A stretch of DNA of 64,000 bases from Arthrobacter pascens. GTDB lineage: Bacteria > Actinomycetota > Actinomycetes > Actinomycetales > Micrococcaceae. Both the position numbers and the translations under genes were made by a program. Positions 24,392 through 33,095 of the stretch are shown here, in pieces. The notes beneath the pieces were generated by a model. It did no database searches. It worked only from the letters and a program-made list of their open reading frames with translations, and was not told the origin of the DNA. How positions within the stretch are numbered: the stretch's first letter is position 1; each line of letters opens with the position of its first letter. The stretch covers positions 3,410,001-3,474,000 of the forward strand of contig NZ_JAUSWY010000001.1 of assembly GCF_030815585.1 (NCBI RefSeq), in the 5' to 3' direction.

Positions 24392-26452
24392 CTATCGTGA
24401 AGTTTCGTCGGTGGCGGACTCCTGCAGAACCAGCACGCCGTTGGCGGGAAGCTCAACGGTTCCCTGGAGGGGACGGCCGCTGATCCGGTCGGTTCCCCCG
24501 CGTCCGACGTCGATGCCCGCCGGGGCATCGTTGTGGTTCAGAACCAGCAGGAAGCTGCTGCCGTTGCCAGTACGACGGCGGACCTGGACTCCCGGCGGAG
24601 CTGCCAGCTCGGGCTGGACGCCCGCCGCCTGGCGTTCTGCAAAGAGCAGGGACTCCAGGAAGGTGTTGTCCACCCGTGCCGAGAGGTACACAGCTGTTCC
24701 CTTCCCAAATGTGTTGCGGGTGACCGCCGGTGATCCGGCGAGCCGGCCTGAGTCGTAACTGGCCAGCACGTCGGCCCCGTCGGTGTGAAGGTGCTCGGTC
24801 CAGTAACTGGCGGAGGCTGTGCCGCCGTCGGCCGTTGCGAGCTTCACTTCTTCACCCTCACCGGCGAGCGGGTGCATCTCCTCGCTCCAGGCTCCCAAGA
24901 CCTTGCGGAGGGCGCCGGGGTAGCCGCCCAGGCGGATGGTGTTGGACTCGTCCACGATGCCGGAGAGGTAGGAGACCACCAGGCGGCCGCCGTCGGACAC
25001 GTAATCCTCGAACCGTTGGGCGGATTCGTCGGTGAGCAGGTAGGCAGCTGGCAGGAGGACCAAGCTGTACTGGCTCAGGTCGCTCTTGGTGTCCACAAAG
25101 TCAACCGTGACGTTGGCATCGAACAGCGGGCGGTAAAGGCGAAGGACTTCCTGGGCATACGTCAGGTCTGAGCGGGGCGAGTTGCCCAGCTCCAGGGCCC
25201 ACCAGCAATCCCAGTCGAAGACGATGGCCACCTTGGCGGCTGACCGTGTGCCGGTCAGACCGTCCAGTTCCTTCAGTTCGTTCCCGAGCTGGGTCACTTC
25301 GCGGAAGATCCGGGTGTTGGGGCCGGAGTGGCCCACCATGGCGGAGTGGTAGCGTTCCGTGCCGCCTTTGGCCTGCCGCCACTGGAAGAAGAGGATGGCA
25401 TCCGCGCCCTGGGCAATGGCCTGGTAGGAACCCAGGCGCATCTTGCCGGGCAGCTTGGAGACGTTGACCGGCCACTGGCTCACTGCTCCGGTGGCCTGCT
25501 CCATGACCATCCAGGGCTGGCCTCCGCGGAGGGACCGCATGAGGTCGAAATTCAGGGCCGCCGCCACGTGGGCGTCAGCTTCGCGGGGGTCCGGGTAGAT
25601 GTCCAGGGCCGCGGCGTCCTCTGCGGCAGCCCAGGCCCAGTAATCGTTGTTCTTGTAGAAGCGCATGAAGTTGGTGACGATGGGAACGTCCGGCGTGTGG
25701 CGGCGCAGGATGTCCCGCTCTGCCTTGAAATGCTCCAGCATGCTGCTGGATGTGAAGCGGTGGTAGTCCAGCCGGCGGGTGGGATTGGACCAGGTCCGCG
25801 GCTGCGCGGGAGCGCCCACCTGGCTCCAGTCCGAGTACACCTGGCCCCAGACGTCGGCGCTCCAGGCCTGGTTCAGTTCCTCCAGCGTCGAGTACTTCGT
25901 CTGCACCCATTTGCGGAAGGCTTTGTCCGCCCAGGGGCCGTAGGAGACGGGACCGTATTCGTTGCCCACGTGCCACATCATCAGCGCCGGGTGCCTGGCG
26001 TAGTGCTCCCCCATCTTCCCTGCAATGGCGAGAGCCTTTTGGCGATAGACCGGATGGGAGACGTCAAAGTGCTGGCGCGAGCCGAAGCCGAACGCGCTGC
26101 CGTCGGCGAGCTCCGGCAGGATGTCAGGATGCTGCGCGATCAGCCAGGCCGGCGGAACGGCATCCGGGGTGGCCAGGTCCACACCGATGCCGTGCTGGTG
26201 CATAAGGTCCATGACCTCATCAAGCCAGCCGAAGTCGTAGATGCCGTCCGCCGTTTCGAGGCGGCTCCAGGAGAACACGGCCAGGGTGACCAGGTTGACG
26301 CCGGCTTCCTGCATCAGGCGCGCATCCTCAAGCCATACCTCGCAGGGCCACTGCTCGGGGTTGTAATCTCCGCCGTAGGCAATGCCTCCCAAGCGTCTAT
26401 GCATACGCTGGAGACGTTCCTCCGCCGTGCGCGCGTCTGGGCTGATGGTCAT
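24392..26452 (-). CDS. GH42 beta-galactosidase
   Basis: A 686-residue cytoplasmic enzyme. ATG at 26452 follows AAAGGA; an upstream in-frame start at 26509 lacks a ribosome binding site. The N-terminal TIM barrel begins GGIAYGGDYNPEQWP. The acid/base Glu165 lies in WHVGNEYGP and the nucleophile Glu318 in WMVMEQATG. A trimerisation/GATase-like domain (about 400-610) and a C-terminal beta domain follow. Members hydrolyse terminal beta-D-galactosides; the Bacillus YesZ and GanA enzymes act on rhamnogalacturonan- or galactan-derived oligomers. It is the first gene of the operon with the LplB/YtcP importer. Confidence 0.93.
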   Translation of the reverse strand: MTISPDARTAEERLQRMHRRLGGIAYGGDYNPEQWPCEVWLEDARLMQEAGVNLVTLAVFSWSRLETADGIYDFGWLDEVMDLMHQHGIGVDLATPDAVPPAWLIAQHPDILPELADGSAFGFGSRQHFDVSHPVYRQKALAIAGKMGEHYARHPALMMWHVGNEYGPVSYGPWADKAFRKWVQTKYSTLEELNQAWSADVWGQVYSDWSQVGAPAQPRTWSNPTRRLDYHRFTSSSMLEHFKAERDILRRHTPDVPIVTNFMRFYKNNDYWAWAAAEDAAALDIYPDPREADAHVAAALNFDLMRSLRGGQPWMVMEQATGAVSQWPVNVSKLPGKMRLGSYQAIAQGADAILFFQWRQAKGGTERYHSAMVGHSGPNTRIFREVTQLGNELKELDGLTGTRSAAKVAIVFDWDCWWALELGNSPRSDLTYAQEVLRLYRPLFDANVTVDFVDTKSDLSQYSLVLLPAAYLLTDESAQRFEDYVSDGGRLVVSYLSGIVDESNTIRLGGYPGALRKVLGAWSEEMHPLAGEGEEVKLATADGGTASASYWTEHLHTDGADVLASYDSGRLAGSPAVTRNTFGKGTAVYLSARVDNTFLESLLFAERQAAGVQPELAAPPGVQVRRRTGNGSSFLLVLNHNDAPAGIDVGRGGTDRISGRPLQGTVELPANGVLVLQESATDETSR

Positions 26453-26514
26453 CTTTGTCCTTTGCTCGGCACCTCCGCCGCATGATCCCCACCATGCGAC
26501 CTGCATCACATGAA

Positions 26515-26535
26515 GAAACTATCGTAAAGTTTACG
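26515..26535 (-). promoter_or_regulatory. Candidate operator upstream of the GH42 operon
   Basis: Two overlapping dyads are visible: CGTAAA-G-TTTACG (26523-26535) and AAACT-N7-AGTTT (26516-26532). The 10-mer GAAACTATCG at 26515-26524 recurs at 26676-26685, 161 bp away. The site lies about 65-85 bp upstream of the GH42 start. No regulator gene is adjacent, so the binding protein would be encoded elsewhere. Confidence 0.45.
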
Positions 26536-26779
26536 CAAGCACAAGGAGTCTTCTGGAGAAGACGGGGTCCAAAGATGCGCTGATATCGTCGCGCGTCGGT
26601 GCCGCATTGCGCCAAATCCAACAAATTTGGGAGCGCCGCCGATGAACTCGCTATGTCTGTTTCTGATAATTCTTTGAAACTATCGGATGAAGTGACCGGA
26701 CCCGGAGAGCGGGTGCATTGTTTTCCGCCCAGCAAGGCCATACCGTGAAGAGACGGTCAGCCGAATTGCAGGTACGGGC

Positions 26780-28357
26780 ATGCGACGTATTTCCCGTTCA
26801 TCGCGCTACCTTCTGCCGCGCCTCCTGACTGTCGGCCTCCTGGGCTTCACGATGGCCGCAGTCCCTGCCGGATCGCCTGCAACGGAAAGCTCCTATCCGG
26901 CGCAGGCCTATGACGCGTTGGACATCTTCCTGCAGGACCAGCTGGACGCACTCGGGATTCCTGGTGCCGCCATCGTCGTCGTCCAGCACGGCCTCCAGGT
27001 GCACTCTGCTGCATTTGGCCGCGCCGATGATTCAGGGCGGCCGATGACGGCCCAGACTCCGGTGCTGCTGGCTTCCACCACCAAATCCCTGACAGCCATT
27101 GCCGTGATGCAGCAGGTTGAGGCCGGCCGGCTGCAGCTGGATGAACCGGTGCAGAAATACCTGCCTTGGTTCACGTTGAAGGACAGCCGCGCTTCAGAGG
27201 TCACAGTTCGCCATTTGCTCCATCAGGCCAGCGGCATGGCCTCCAAAGACACGGCCTTCGAAGGCTCCGACGCCCAGTACCCGGAGGCCATCGAAGAAGG
27301 TGTGCGCGCGTTGTCAGGTTCCCCTTTGACCGGAGTCCCGGGCGAAGCGTTCGGGTACGCCAATGCCAACTTCAACATCCTGGGCCTCCTGGTGCAGACC
27401 GTCTCCGGCCAGCCGTTCGGGGACTACATGGAGCATCACATATTCGAGCCCCTGGAGATGACTCACAGCCATCCGACCCGGGCTGGTGCCAGCGCGGACA
27501 ATGTTGCTGCCGGCCATTCGCTGTGGTTCGGCGCGTTCTGGCTGCAGACCGATGTGCCCGCACCCACCACCGGAATGCCGTCCACCACCATGTACGCCTC
27601 GGCCGAGGACAAGAGCCACGAGCTGATCGCCCTGCTGGACGAGGGCGGGTACAGGGACCGGCGCATCCTCCAGCCGGAAAGCGTGGCGGCTTTGCTCAAG
27701 CCACGAGTGCGGGTGGACGATACCAAGGGCTACGCCATGGGGTGGTTCACCCGACCGCTCGTGGAGTCTGCCGACCTTTCGGAGGAGCCGGACCTGGACG
27801 CATTGCCGCTGCTCGTGGAGCATCAAGGGGAATGGGGCAATTCCCACACGTACCAGGCCATGGTTCCCGCCTCCGGCCTTGGCGTCGTCCTGATGATCAA
27901 CGGGAACGACACGTCCGCCCCGTCACGGCTCAAGGCCATCGATACCAACGTTCTCCGGATTCTCCACGGGCAGGACCCGGTGCCGACGGTAGTGCAGGAG
28001 GACTGGCTCCAGCGGTACAGCTGGGTGGTCTCGCTGGCACTGCTGCTGGCGGAGGTGGTGAGCCTGTGGCTGGCGCTCTTCTTTCTGCTCCGGAGACATG
28101 CGTCCGCCCGAAAGCGGTGGCCGGCCCTGGCTGTGGCCATTGCGGCGCTCGGCCTCGACGGCTTTGCCTTATGGCTGTGCTTTATTTATGCCCCCACCAA
28201 GTTCGACACCAACCTGGCCGTCATAGTCCGCCAGTTTCCCGACGTCGGAGTCACGTTGGTGGCGGTGCTCGCACTGGCCATTGTCTGCCCGGTCCCCCGC
28301 ACCGTTCTGCTGCTCAGCCGGATGCGGGCACGTCCACGCACCGATCAGCGGATCTAG
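26780..28357 (+). CDS. Serine hydrolase of the class C beta-lactamase family with C-terminal membrane segments
   Basis: A 525-residue exported enzyme with an N-terminal signal sequence (to about residue 30). The penicillin-binding catalytic motifs are visible: Ser99-x-x-Lys102 (STTK) and Tyr193-x-Asn195 (YAN). A possible third motif, HQGEWGN, lies near residue 350. Three or four hydrophobic spans follow after about residue 420, anchoring the catalytic domain outside the cell. Family members are esterases, D-peptidases or beta-lactamase-like enzymes; the substrate is unknown. It is convergent with the racemase gene, and the two stop codons interlock in CTAG. Confidence 0.87.
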   Translation: MRRISRSSRYLLPRLLTVGLLGFTMAAVPAGSPATESSYPAQAYDALDIFLQDQLDALGIPGAAIVVVQHGLQVHSAAFGRADDSGRPMTAQTPVLLASTTKSLTAIAVMQQVEAGRLQLDEPVQKYLPWFTLKDSRASEVTVRHLLHQASGMASKDTAFEGSDAQYPEAIEEGVRALSGSPLTGVPGEAFGYANANFNILGLLVQTVSGQPFGDYMEHHIFEPLEMTHSHPTRAGASADNVAAGHSLWFGAFWLQTDVPAPTTGMPSTTMYASAEDKSHELIALLDEGGYRDRRILQPESVAALLKPRVRVDDTKGYAMGWFTRPLVESADLSEEPDLDALPLLVEHQGEWGNSHTYQAMVPASGLGVVLMINGNDTSAPSRLKAIDTNVLRILHGQDPVPTVVQEDWLQRYSWVVSLALLLAEVVSLWLALFFLLRRHASARKRWPALAVAIAALGLDGFALWLCFIYAPTKFDTNLAVIVRQFPDVGVTLVAVLALAIVCPVPRTVLLLSRMRARPRTDQRI

Positions 28358-29100
28358 AGCGGCACGGCAGGAACATCCACGCCGGCCAACGGCCAGCCTG
28401 TGACCGACTTGGAACGAGGATGAGCGTAGGTCCGAACCTTGGACGTGGACAGCCCCATCCGCACGAGCGACTCCGCGATAGTGACGGCCGCGGCCACTCC
28501 ATCCACCACCGGCACATCAGCCCGGCGCCGGATCTGCTCGTCAAGCCCCGCCATGCCGCCGCAGCCCAGGACAATGACCTCCGCCTTGTCTTCGCTGACG
28601 GCCAGCAGTGCCTGCTCCACAATCGCTTCGATGGCGCGGTCCGGGTCCACTTCGAGCTCAAGGACTGACAGCCCGCTGGCACGGACAGACGCGCAGCGGA
28701 CATCCAGTCCGGCCAGTTTCAACCGGTCTTCGATCAGGGGCACGGTCCGGTCCAAGGTGGTGACCACCGAATACTTGTGCCCAAGGAACATGGCGGTGCT
28801 CGCTGCCGCTTCGGTGATGTCCACCACCGGAACATCGAGGAGTTCCTGCAGGCCTTCGCGGCCGTGTTCGCCATAGCCCGCCTGGATCACGGCGTCGTAC
28901 GGCCCCTCATAGGACAGCACCCTGTCCATCACGCCGATAGCGGCGAGATAGCTTTCGAAATTTCCCTCACACGAAACGGCACCGAAGCGCGGCGTGAGTC
29001 CGATGATCTCCGTTCCTGACGCTGCAACCCGCCGCGCCTGGGCAGCGATGGAGTCGGTCATGGACTGTGTGGTGTTGACATTGGCTACAAGAATGCGCAT
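28354..29100 (-). CDS. Asp/Glu/hydantoin racemase family protein
   Basis: A 248-residue cofactor-independent racemase. ATG at 29100 follows GGAGAGGG. The family pattern ILVANVNTTQSMTDSI starts the protein, and VLGCGGMAGL near residue 185 carries one catalytic Cys. Of the usual Cys pair, the first position is less clear: SCEGNFESYL (about residue 48) or another residue. Hydantoin and allantoin racemases are the closest functional types. It is divergent from an RpiR regulator that precedes an NCS1 transporter, an arrangement suggesting hydantoin, allantoin or nucleobase-related catabolism. No hydantoinase or carbamoylase is nearby. Confidence 0.83.
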   Translation of the reverse strand: MRILVANVNTTQSMTDSIAAQARRVAASGTEIIGLTPRFGAVSCEGNFESYLAAIGVMDRVLSYEGPYDAVIQAGYGEHGREGLQELLDVPVVDITEAAASTAMFLGHKYSVVTTLDRTVPLIEDRLKLAGLDVRCASVRASGLSVLELEVDPDRAIEAIVEQALLAVSEDKAEVIVLGCGGMAGLDEQIRRRADVPVVDGVAAAVTIAESLVRMGLSTSKVRTYAHPRSKSVTGWPLAGVDVPAVPL

Positions 29101-29206
29101 GGTTCCCTCTCCTGCGTTCTGGCCGTGATAGAAGTATGCCCCGGAAGGAGCGCCCGTGAAGAGTTCGGGACATTGACCCTGCCCCGCGCCATGAGACGGT
29201 TGTTTC

Positions 29207-30031
29207 ATGAGGATCGACGAACGAATCGGACAGCACTATCCGGAGCTGAGCCCACAAGAACAGAAGGCTGCCGACACTCTCCTGGACCGGATGGGCGACC
29301 TCGCCACGTTCAATGCAGCGGAACTCGCCAGCCTCAGCGGCGTCTCCAAAGCCACCATGAGCCGCCTGTTCCGCAGGCTGGGCTTTGCCGATTTCAACGA
29401 AGTCAAAGAGCACACCCGCAACATACGTTCCAGTGGAATCCCGCTCGGTTCGCACAGTGCCGACGCCGGCCTGGTCGGCCACATGGAGCGGGAGTTGGAA
29501 AACGTGCGCCGCCTCTTCGAGCTCCTCGATGATTCTAGGCTGGCGGCGGCGACCCGAAAAATGGCCGACGCCGACACCGTCCTCCTGATCGGATACCGCA
29601 ACAGCTTCCCCGTGGCCCTGCACTTACGGCAACAACTGCTCCAATGCCGCAAACAGGTAAACCTCGCCCCTCTATCGGGGCAAAGCCTTGGCGAAGAACT
29701 GGCCAGCCTCGGCAAGGCCGACGCAGTGGTAATTTTCGGGTTCCGCCGTAGGCCCGCCGAATTCCACCGGGTCCTCAAGGCAGCCGCTTCTACCGGAGCG
29801 GTGACCATCCTTATCGGAGATTCAAGCGCAAGGCGGTTTGCGGCCGATGTCACCATCTGGATCGAATGCCCTGTTGACAATGCTCAGGCCCTGGACAGCT
29901 ATGCGTCGGCCATGAGCCTGGTCAGCGTCCTGGCCAACGGAGTCCTCACGTCCCTTGGCCGTGCAGGCCGGGAGCGTGTCCGGAAAGTCACCGGGCTGTT
30001 CGACTCGCTGGACGAGATCGAGTCGCATTGA
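29207..30031 (+). CDS. MurR/RpiR-family transcriptional regulator
   Basis: A 274-residue regulator with the N-terminal RpiR helix-turn-helix (ELSPQEQKAADTLLDRMG, LASLSGVSKATMSRLFRRLGF). A SIS sugar-isomerase-like domain spans about residues 110-250 (DTVLLIGYRNSFPVALHLR). SIS domains in this family usually sense phosphorylated sugars, but members also control purine and hydantoin genes. Its position between a divergent racemase and a downstream NCS1 transporter suggests that it controls both. Confidence 0.9.
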   Translation: MRIDERIGQHYPELSPQEQKAADTLLDRMGDLATFNAAELASLSGVSKATMSRLFRRLGFADFNEVKEHTRNIRSSGIPLGSHSADAGLVGHMERELENVRRLFELLDDSRLAAATRKMADADTVLLIGYRNSFPVALHLRQQLLQCRKQVNLAPLSGQSLGEELASLGKADAVVIFGFRRRPAEFHRVLKAAASTGAVTILIGDSSARRFAADVTIWIECPVDNAQALDSYASAMSLVSVLANGVLTSLGRAGRERVRKVTGLFDSLDEIESH

Positions 30032-30173
30032 AGCACGCAAGTGGGGACGTCTGGAGGAAGGGATACGCAAAGAGAAATTGTTGCGGCAGTAACAGCAGTG
30101 AAACACTCGTTCCATCTAATTGATCGTATGAAACGGCCGGACCGTCGGCTGTCCTGATCAATCAGAGGAACCC

Positions 30174-31745
30174 ATGTCAGAGTCCCAGACGGCCGCTCCC
30201 TTGCGGGAAGCCGATCCGCCGGCCACCGGTCTTTATGGCGCGTATGATCCACAGCTCAGCAATGAGGATCTCGCCCCGCTCAAGAACCAGCACTGGAGCA
30301 GCTACAACCTTTTCGCGTTCTGGATGTCCGACGTCCACAGCATCGGTGGATACGTGACGGCCGGAAGTCTGTTTGCGCTCGGACTGGCGAGCTGGCAGGT
30401 CCTCGTTTCCCTGCTGGTGGGCATCGTCATCGTGAACATCTTTTGCAATCTCGTGGCAAAACCCAGCCAGCTCACGGGTGTTCCCTATCCAGTCATTAAC
30501 CGGGCCGTGTTCGGCGTCAAGGGCGCCAATATCCCGGCCCTCATCCGCGGGCTGATCGCGGTGGCCTGGTACGGCGTCCAGACGTTCCTGGCTTCCGAGG
30601 CCCTGGTGATCGTGTTCCTGAAATTCTTCCCCTCGATGGCGCCACTGTACGACATCGAACAGTCCGGCTTCCTGGGGCTCTCCACCCTGGGCTGGATCTG
30701 CTACGGAATCCTCTGGTTGGCACAGGCTGCGCTCTTCTGGAACGGCATGGAAAGCATCCGGAAGTTCATCGACTTCGCCGGCCCCGCCGTCTATGTAGTG
30801 ATGCTGGTGCTTGCCATCTACCTGGTCTCCAAGGCGGGCATCGGCAACATCAGCCTTAACCTCTCCAGCGGGCCACCCCTGGACTTCGCAGCTTCTATCC
30901 CGGTGATGATCTCGGCCATAGCCCTAGTGGTCTCCTACTTCTCCGGTCCGATGCTCAACTTCGGCGATTTCGCGCGATATGGGAAGAGCTACAAGGCTGT
31001 GAAGAAGGGCAATTTCCTGGGCCTGCCCGTGAACTTCCTGTTCTTTTCGCTGCTGACGGTCATCACGGCGTCAGCCACGATCCCGGTGTTCGGGCGCCTC
31101 ATCACCGACCCGGTCAAGACCGTCCAGGAGATCGACACCGTCTTTGCCGTGCTGCTCGGCGGCCTCACCTTCGTCATCGCGACCGTGGGCATCAACATCG
31201 TGGCCAACTTCATCTCGCCCGCCTTCGACTTCTCCAACGTCAGCCCCCAGAAAATCAGCTGGCGGGCAGGGGGCATGATCGCCGCGGTCGGCTCTGTCAT
31301 CCTGACCCCGTGGAACTGGTACTCCAACAACGACGCCATCCACTACACACTCGGAGTCCTGGGCGCATTGATCGGGCCCTTGTTCGGCATCCTGATCGCC
31401 GGGTACTACCTCATCAGCCACCAGAAGGTATGGGTGGATGACATGTACACCATGGAACCCAGCGGCCGGTACTGGTTCCGCAACGGCTACAACCCGAACG
31501 CCGTCAAAGCCGTGGCAATCAGCGGTGCCGTCTCCGTCGCGTCTGTGCTAATTCCTAAGATGCTGCTCGATTTTGGCGCCACGACGGTCAATGCGACGTG
31601 GATCGGTAACTACAGCTGGTTCCTGGGCTGTGGTCTCGGCCTAGTGGTTTTCTGGCTGCTTGAGCGGAGTTTGCCCATGATCAGCATCGAGCCAACCGGA
31701 ACCGATGCGGACCTCAACGTAAGCGAGGGCCTCCTGACCCCCTGA
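30174..31745 (+). CDS. NCS1-family nucleobase/hydantoin/allantoin transporter
   Basis: A 523-residue secondary transporter with about 12 membrane spans. The N-terminal signature NEDLAPLKNQHWSSYNLFAFWMSDVHSIGGY is typical of NCS1/Mhp1-type cation symporters, and PISPAFDFSN-like (FISPAFDFSNV) and WNWYSNN are conserved patterns in the second half. Mhp1 itself is a hydantoin importer from a related actinobacterium. Together with the racemase and RpiR gene it forms a small catabolic uptake unit. Substrate choice among hydantoins, allantoin and nucleobases cannot be settled here. Confidence 0.9.
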   Translation: MSESQTAAPLREADPPATGLYGAYDPQLSNEDLAPLKNQHWSSYNLFAFWMSDVHSIGGYVTAGSLFALGLASWQVLVSLLVGIVIVNIFCNLVAKPSQLTGVPYPVINRAVFGVKGANIPALIRGLIAVAWYGVQTFLASEALVIVFLKFFPSMAPLYDIEQSGFLGLSTLGWICYGILWLAQAALFWNGMESIRKFIDFAGPAVYVVMLVLAIYLVSKAGIGNISLNLSSGPPLDFAASIPVMISAIALVVSYFSGPMLNFGDFARYGKSYKAVKKGNFLGLPVNFLFFSLLTVITASATIPVFGRLITDPVKTVQEIDTVFAVLLGGLTFVIATVGINIVANFISPAFDFSNVSPQKISWRAGGMIAAVGSVILTPWNWYSNNDAIHYTLGVLGALIGPLFGILIAGYYLISHQKVWVDDMYTMEPSGRYWFRNGYNPNAVKAVAISGAVSVASVLIPKMLLDFGATTVNATWIGNYSWFLGCGLGLVVFWLLERSLPMISIEPTGTDADLNVSEGLLTP

Positions 31746-31754
31746 TTCCAAGTC

Positions 31755-31806
31755 CGAACGAACAGTTGGGGCGCCCGGCGGAAAAGGGGCCCTAACTGTT
31801 CGTTCG
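31755..31806. terminator. Long hairpin after the NCS1 transporter gene
   Basis: Perfect 13-bp arms CGAACGAACAGTT (31755-31767) and AACTGTTCGTTCG (31794-31806) enclose a GC-rich loop that can pair further (GGGGCGCCC with GGGGCCC). It starts 9 nt after the stop. No U-run follows, so it may be a terminator or an mRNA 3' stabiliser. Confidence 0.55.
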
Positions 31807-31951
31807 CGCTTTGGGGATTGGCCTTCCCCGCCGCTCCGTCCTACCTGTTTACCTCCGGTCCAACTCCGCGCAGACGGCAGTCCACCTGGGTTCTCTACCG
31901 TGAACGGGTCACCGGCATCGCGCCCGGACCCATCACTCAGGAGGAACCACC

Positions 31952-33067
31952 ATGCGCAAAGTCCTGACAGCCGCGGCGGCCGCTGCCCTCATTACCTCCC
32001 TCGCGAACGGTTCAGCGGCCACCGCCGATGCCATGCCGACCGCGGAAGCCGGCACGCCGTCGTCGAACACTGCGCCGTCGTCGAACACTGCGCCGTCGTC
32101 GAACACTGCGCCGTCGTCGAACGCTGTCGTCACCACCAACGAGCGCAACGGCTCGTTCGACCTGCAGTCCCACCGCGGCGGCCGCGGCGAATGGACCGAG
32201 GAGTCCTTGGCCGCGTTCGCCAACTCGCTCCAGGTGGGCGTGACCACGCTGGAACTGGACACGCACCTGACCGAGGACGGAAAGGTGATCGTCTGGCACG
32301 ACGACACCATCCAGGCCAACAAATGCATCGATACCGATCCTGCCGCCCCGGGCGACGCCGAATTCCCCTATGTGGGCGACCGCGTTGCTGAGCTGTCCCT
32401 GGCACAGGTTAAGACCCTCAACTGCGGCTTCACCCAGCTGCCCGGCTATCCCGAGCAGGACGTGATCGAGGGCAACCGGATCGCCGAGCTGAAGGACGTC
32501 TACCAGCTCGCCCGCGACCTGGATGCGAACAAGGTCCGCTTCAACGTAGAGACCAAGGTGGAGGACGGCCTGGCCGGCGGCGAGGGCATGGTGGCGCTTA
32601 CCAAGGCCGTTGTCATCGAGGTCTTCAAGGCGGGCATGGCGGACCGCACCACCGTGCAGTCCTTCGACTGGTCCTCGCTGAACCTGACCAAGGAAATCGC
32701 CCCGCAGCTTCCGCTCGTGGCGCTGTCCAGCGGCGACGCGTGGCTGCAGGTGGGCCAGCCCGGCGCGAGCCCCAACCTGGGTGGAATCGACATCGACGAC
32801 TACGACGGCTCGCTCGCCAAGGCGGCGGCTGCGCAGGGGTACGACGTCGTCTCCCCCACGTTCAGCTCGGTCACCCCGGCGATGATCACCGACGCCCACG
32901 AACTGGCCCTGCCCGTCATCCCGTGGACCGTCAACAAAACCGCCGACATGGAGCGGCTGATGGACCTGGGCGTCGATGGCATCATCACGGACTACCCCAG
33001 CCGCCTGCGCACGGTTATGGAGGAGCGCGGCCTGAAGCTGCCGAAGGTATACGGGGTGGAGAGCTAG
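31952..33067 (+). CDS. Secreted glycerophosphodiester phosphodiesterase
   Basis: This 371-residue exported enzyme releases glycerol-3-phosphate from deacylated phospholipids. ATG follows AGGAGGAACC. The signal peptide is MRKVLTAAAAAALITSLANG, ending near ATADA. A low-complexity PSSNTA repeat (about residues 36-58) links to the GDPD TIM barrel. Catalytic features are the first His and Arg in QSHRGGRG, Glu-x-Asp in LELDTHLTEDG, His in WHDD and Glu in NVETKVE. It has no membrane anchor. It lies alone downstream of the NCS1 hairpin, so it probably has its own promoter and may respond to phosphate need. Confidence 0.92.
   Translation: MRKVLTAAAAAALITSLANGSAATADAMPTAEAGTPSSNTAPSSNTAPSSNTAPSSNAVVTTNERNGSFDLQSHRGGRGEWTEESLAAFANSLQVGVTTLELDTHLTEDGKVIVWHDDTIQANKCIDTDPAAPGDAEFPYVGDRVAELSLAQVKTLNCGFTQLPGYPEQDVIEGNRIAELKDVYQLARDLDANKVRFNVETKVEDGLAGGEGMVALTKAVVIEVFKAGMADRTTVQSFDWSSLNLTKEIAPQLPLVALSSGDAWLQVGQPGASPNLGGIDIDDYDGSLAKAAAAQGYDVVSPTFSSVTPAMITDAHELALPVIPWTVNKTADMERLMDLGVDGIITDYPSRLRTVMEERGLKLPKVYGVES
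32057..32128 (+). repeat. 18-bp in-frame microsatellite-like repeat
   Basis: There are four tandem copies of CCGTCGTCGAACACTGCG, the first three identical and the last diverged. They encode PSSNTA repeats in the linker of the glycerophosphodiesterase. Because the unit is a multiple of three, copy number can vary without breaking the frame. Confidence 0.9.
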
Positions 33068-33095
33068 GGCCGGTGACGAGGCGTACCCTGAGCCT

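Noticed and set aside
25328-26485. 385-codon plus-strand frame opposite GH42
   Set aside because: Antisense shadow of a well-supported GH42 gene with both catalytic Glu motifs.
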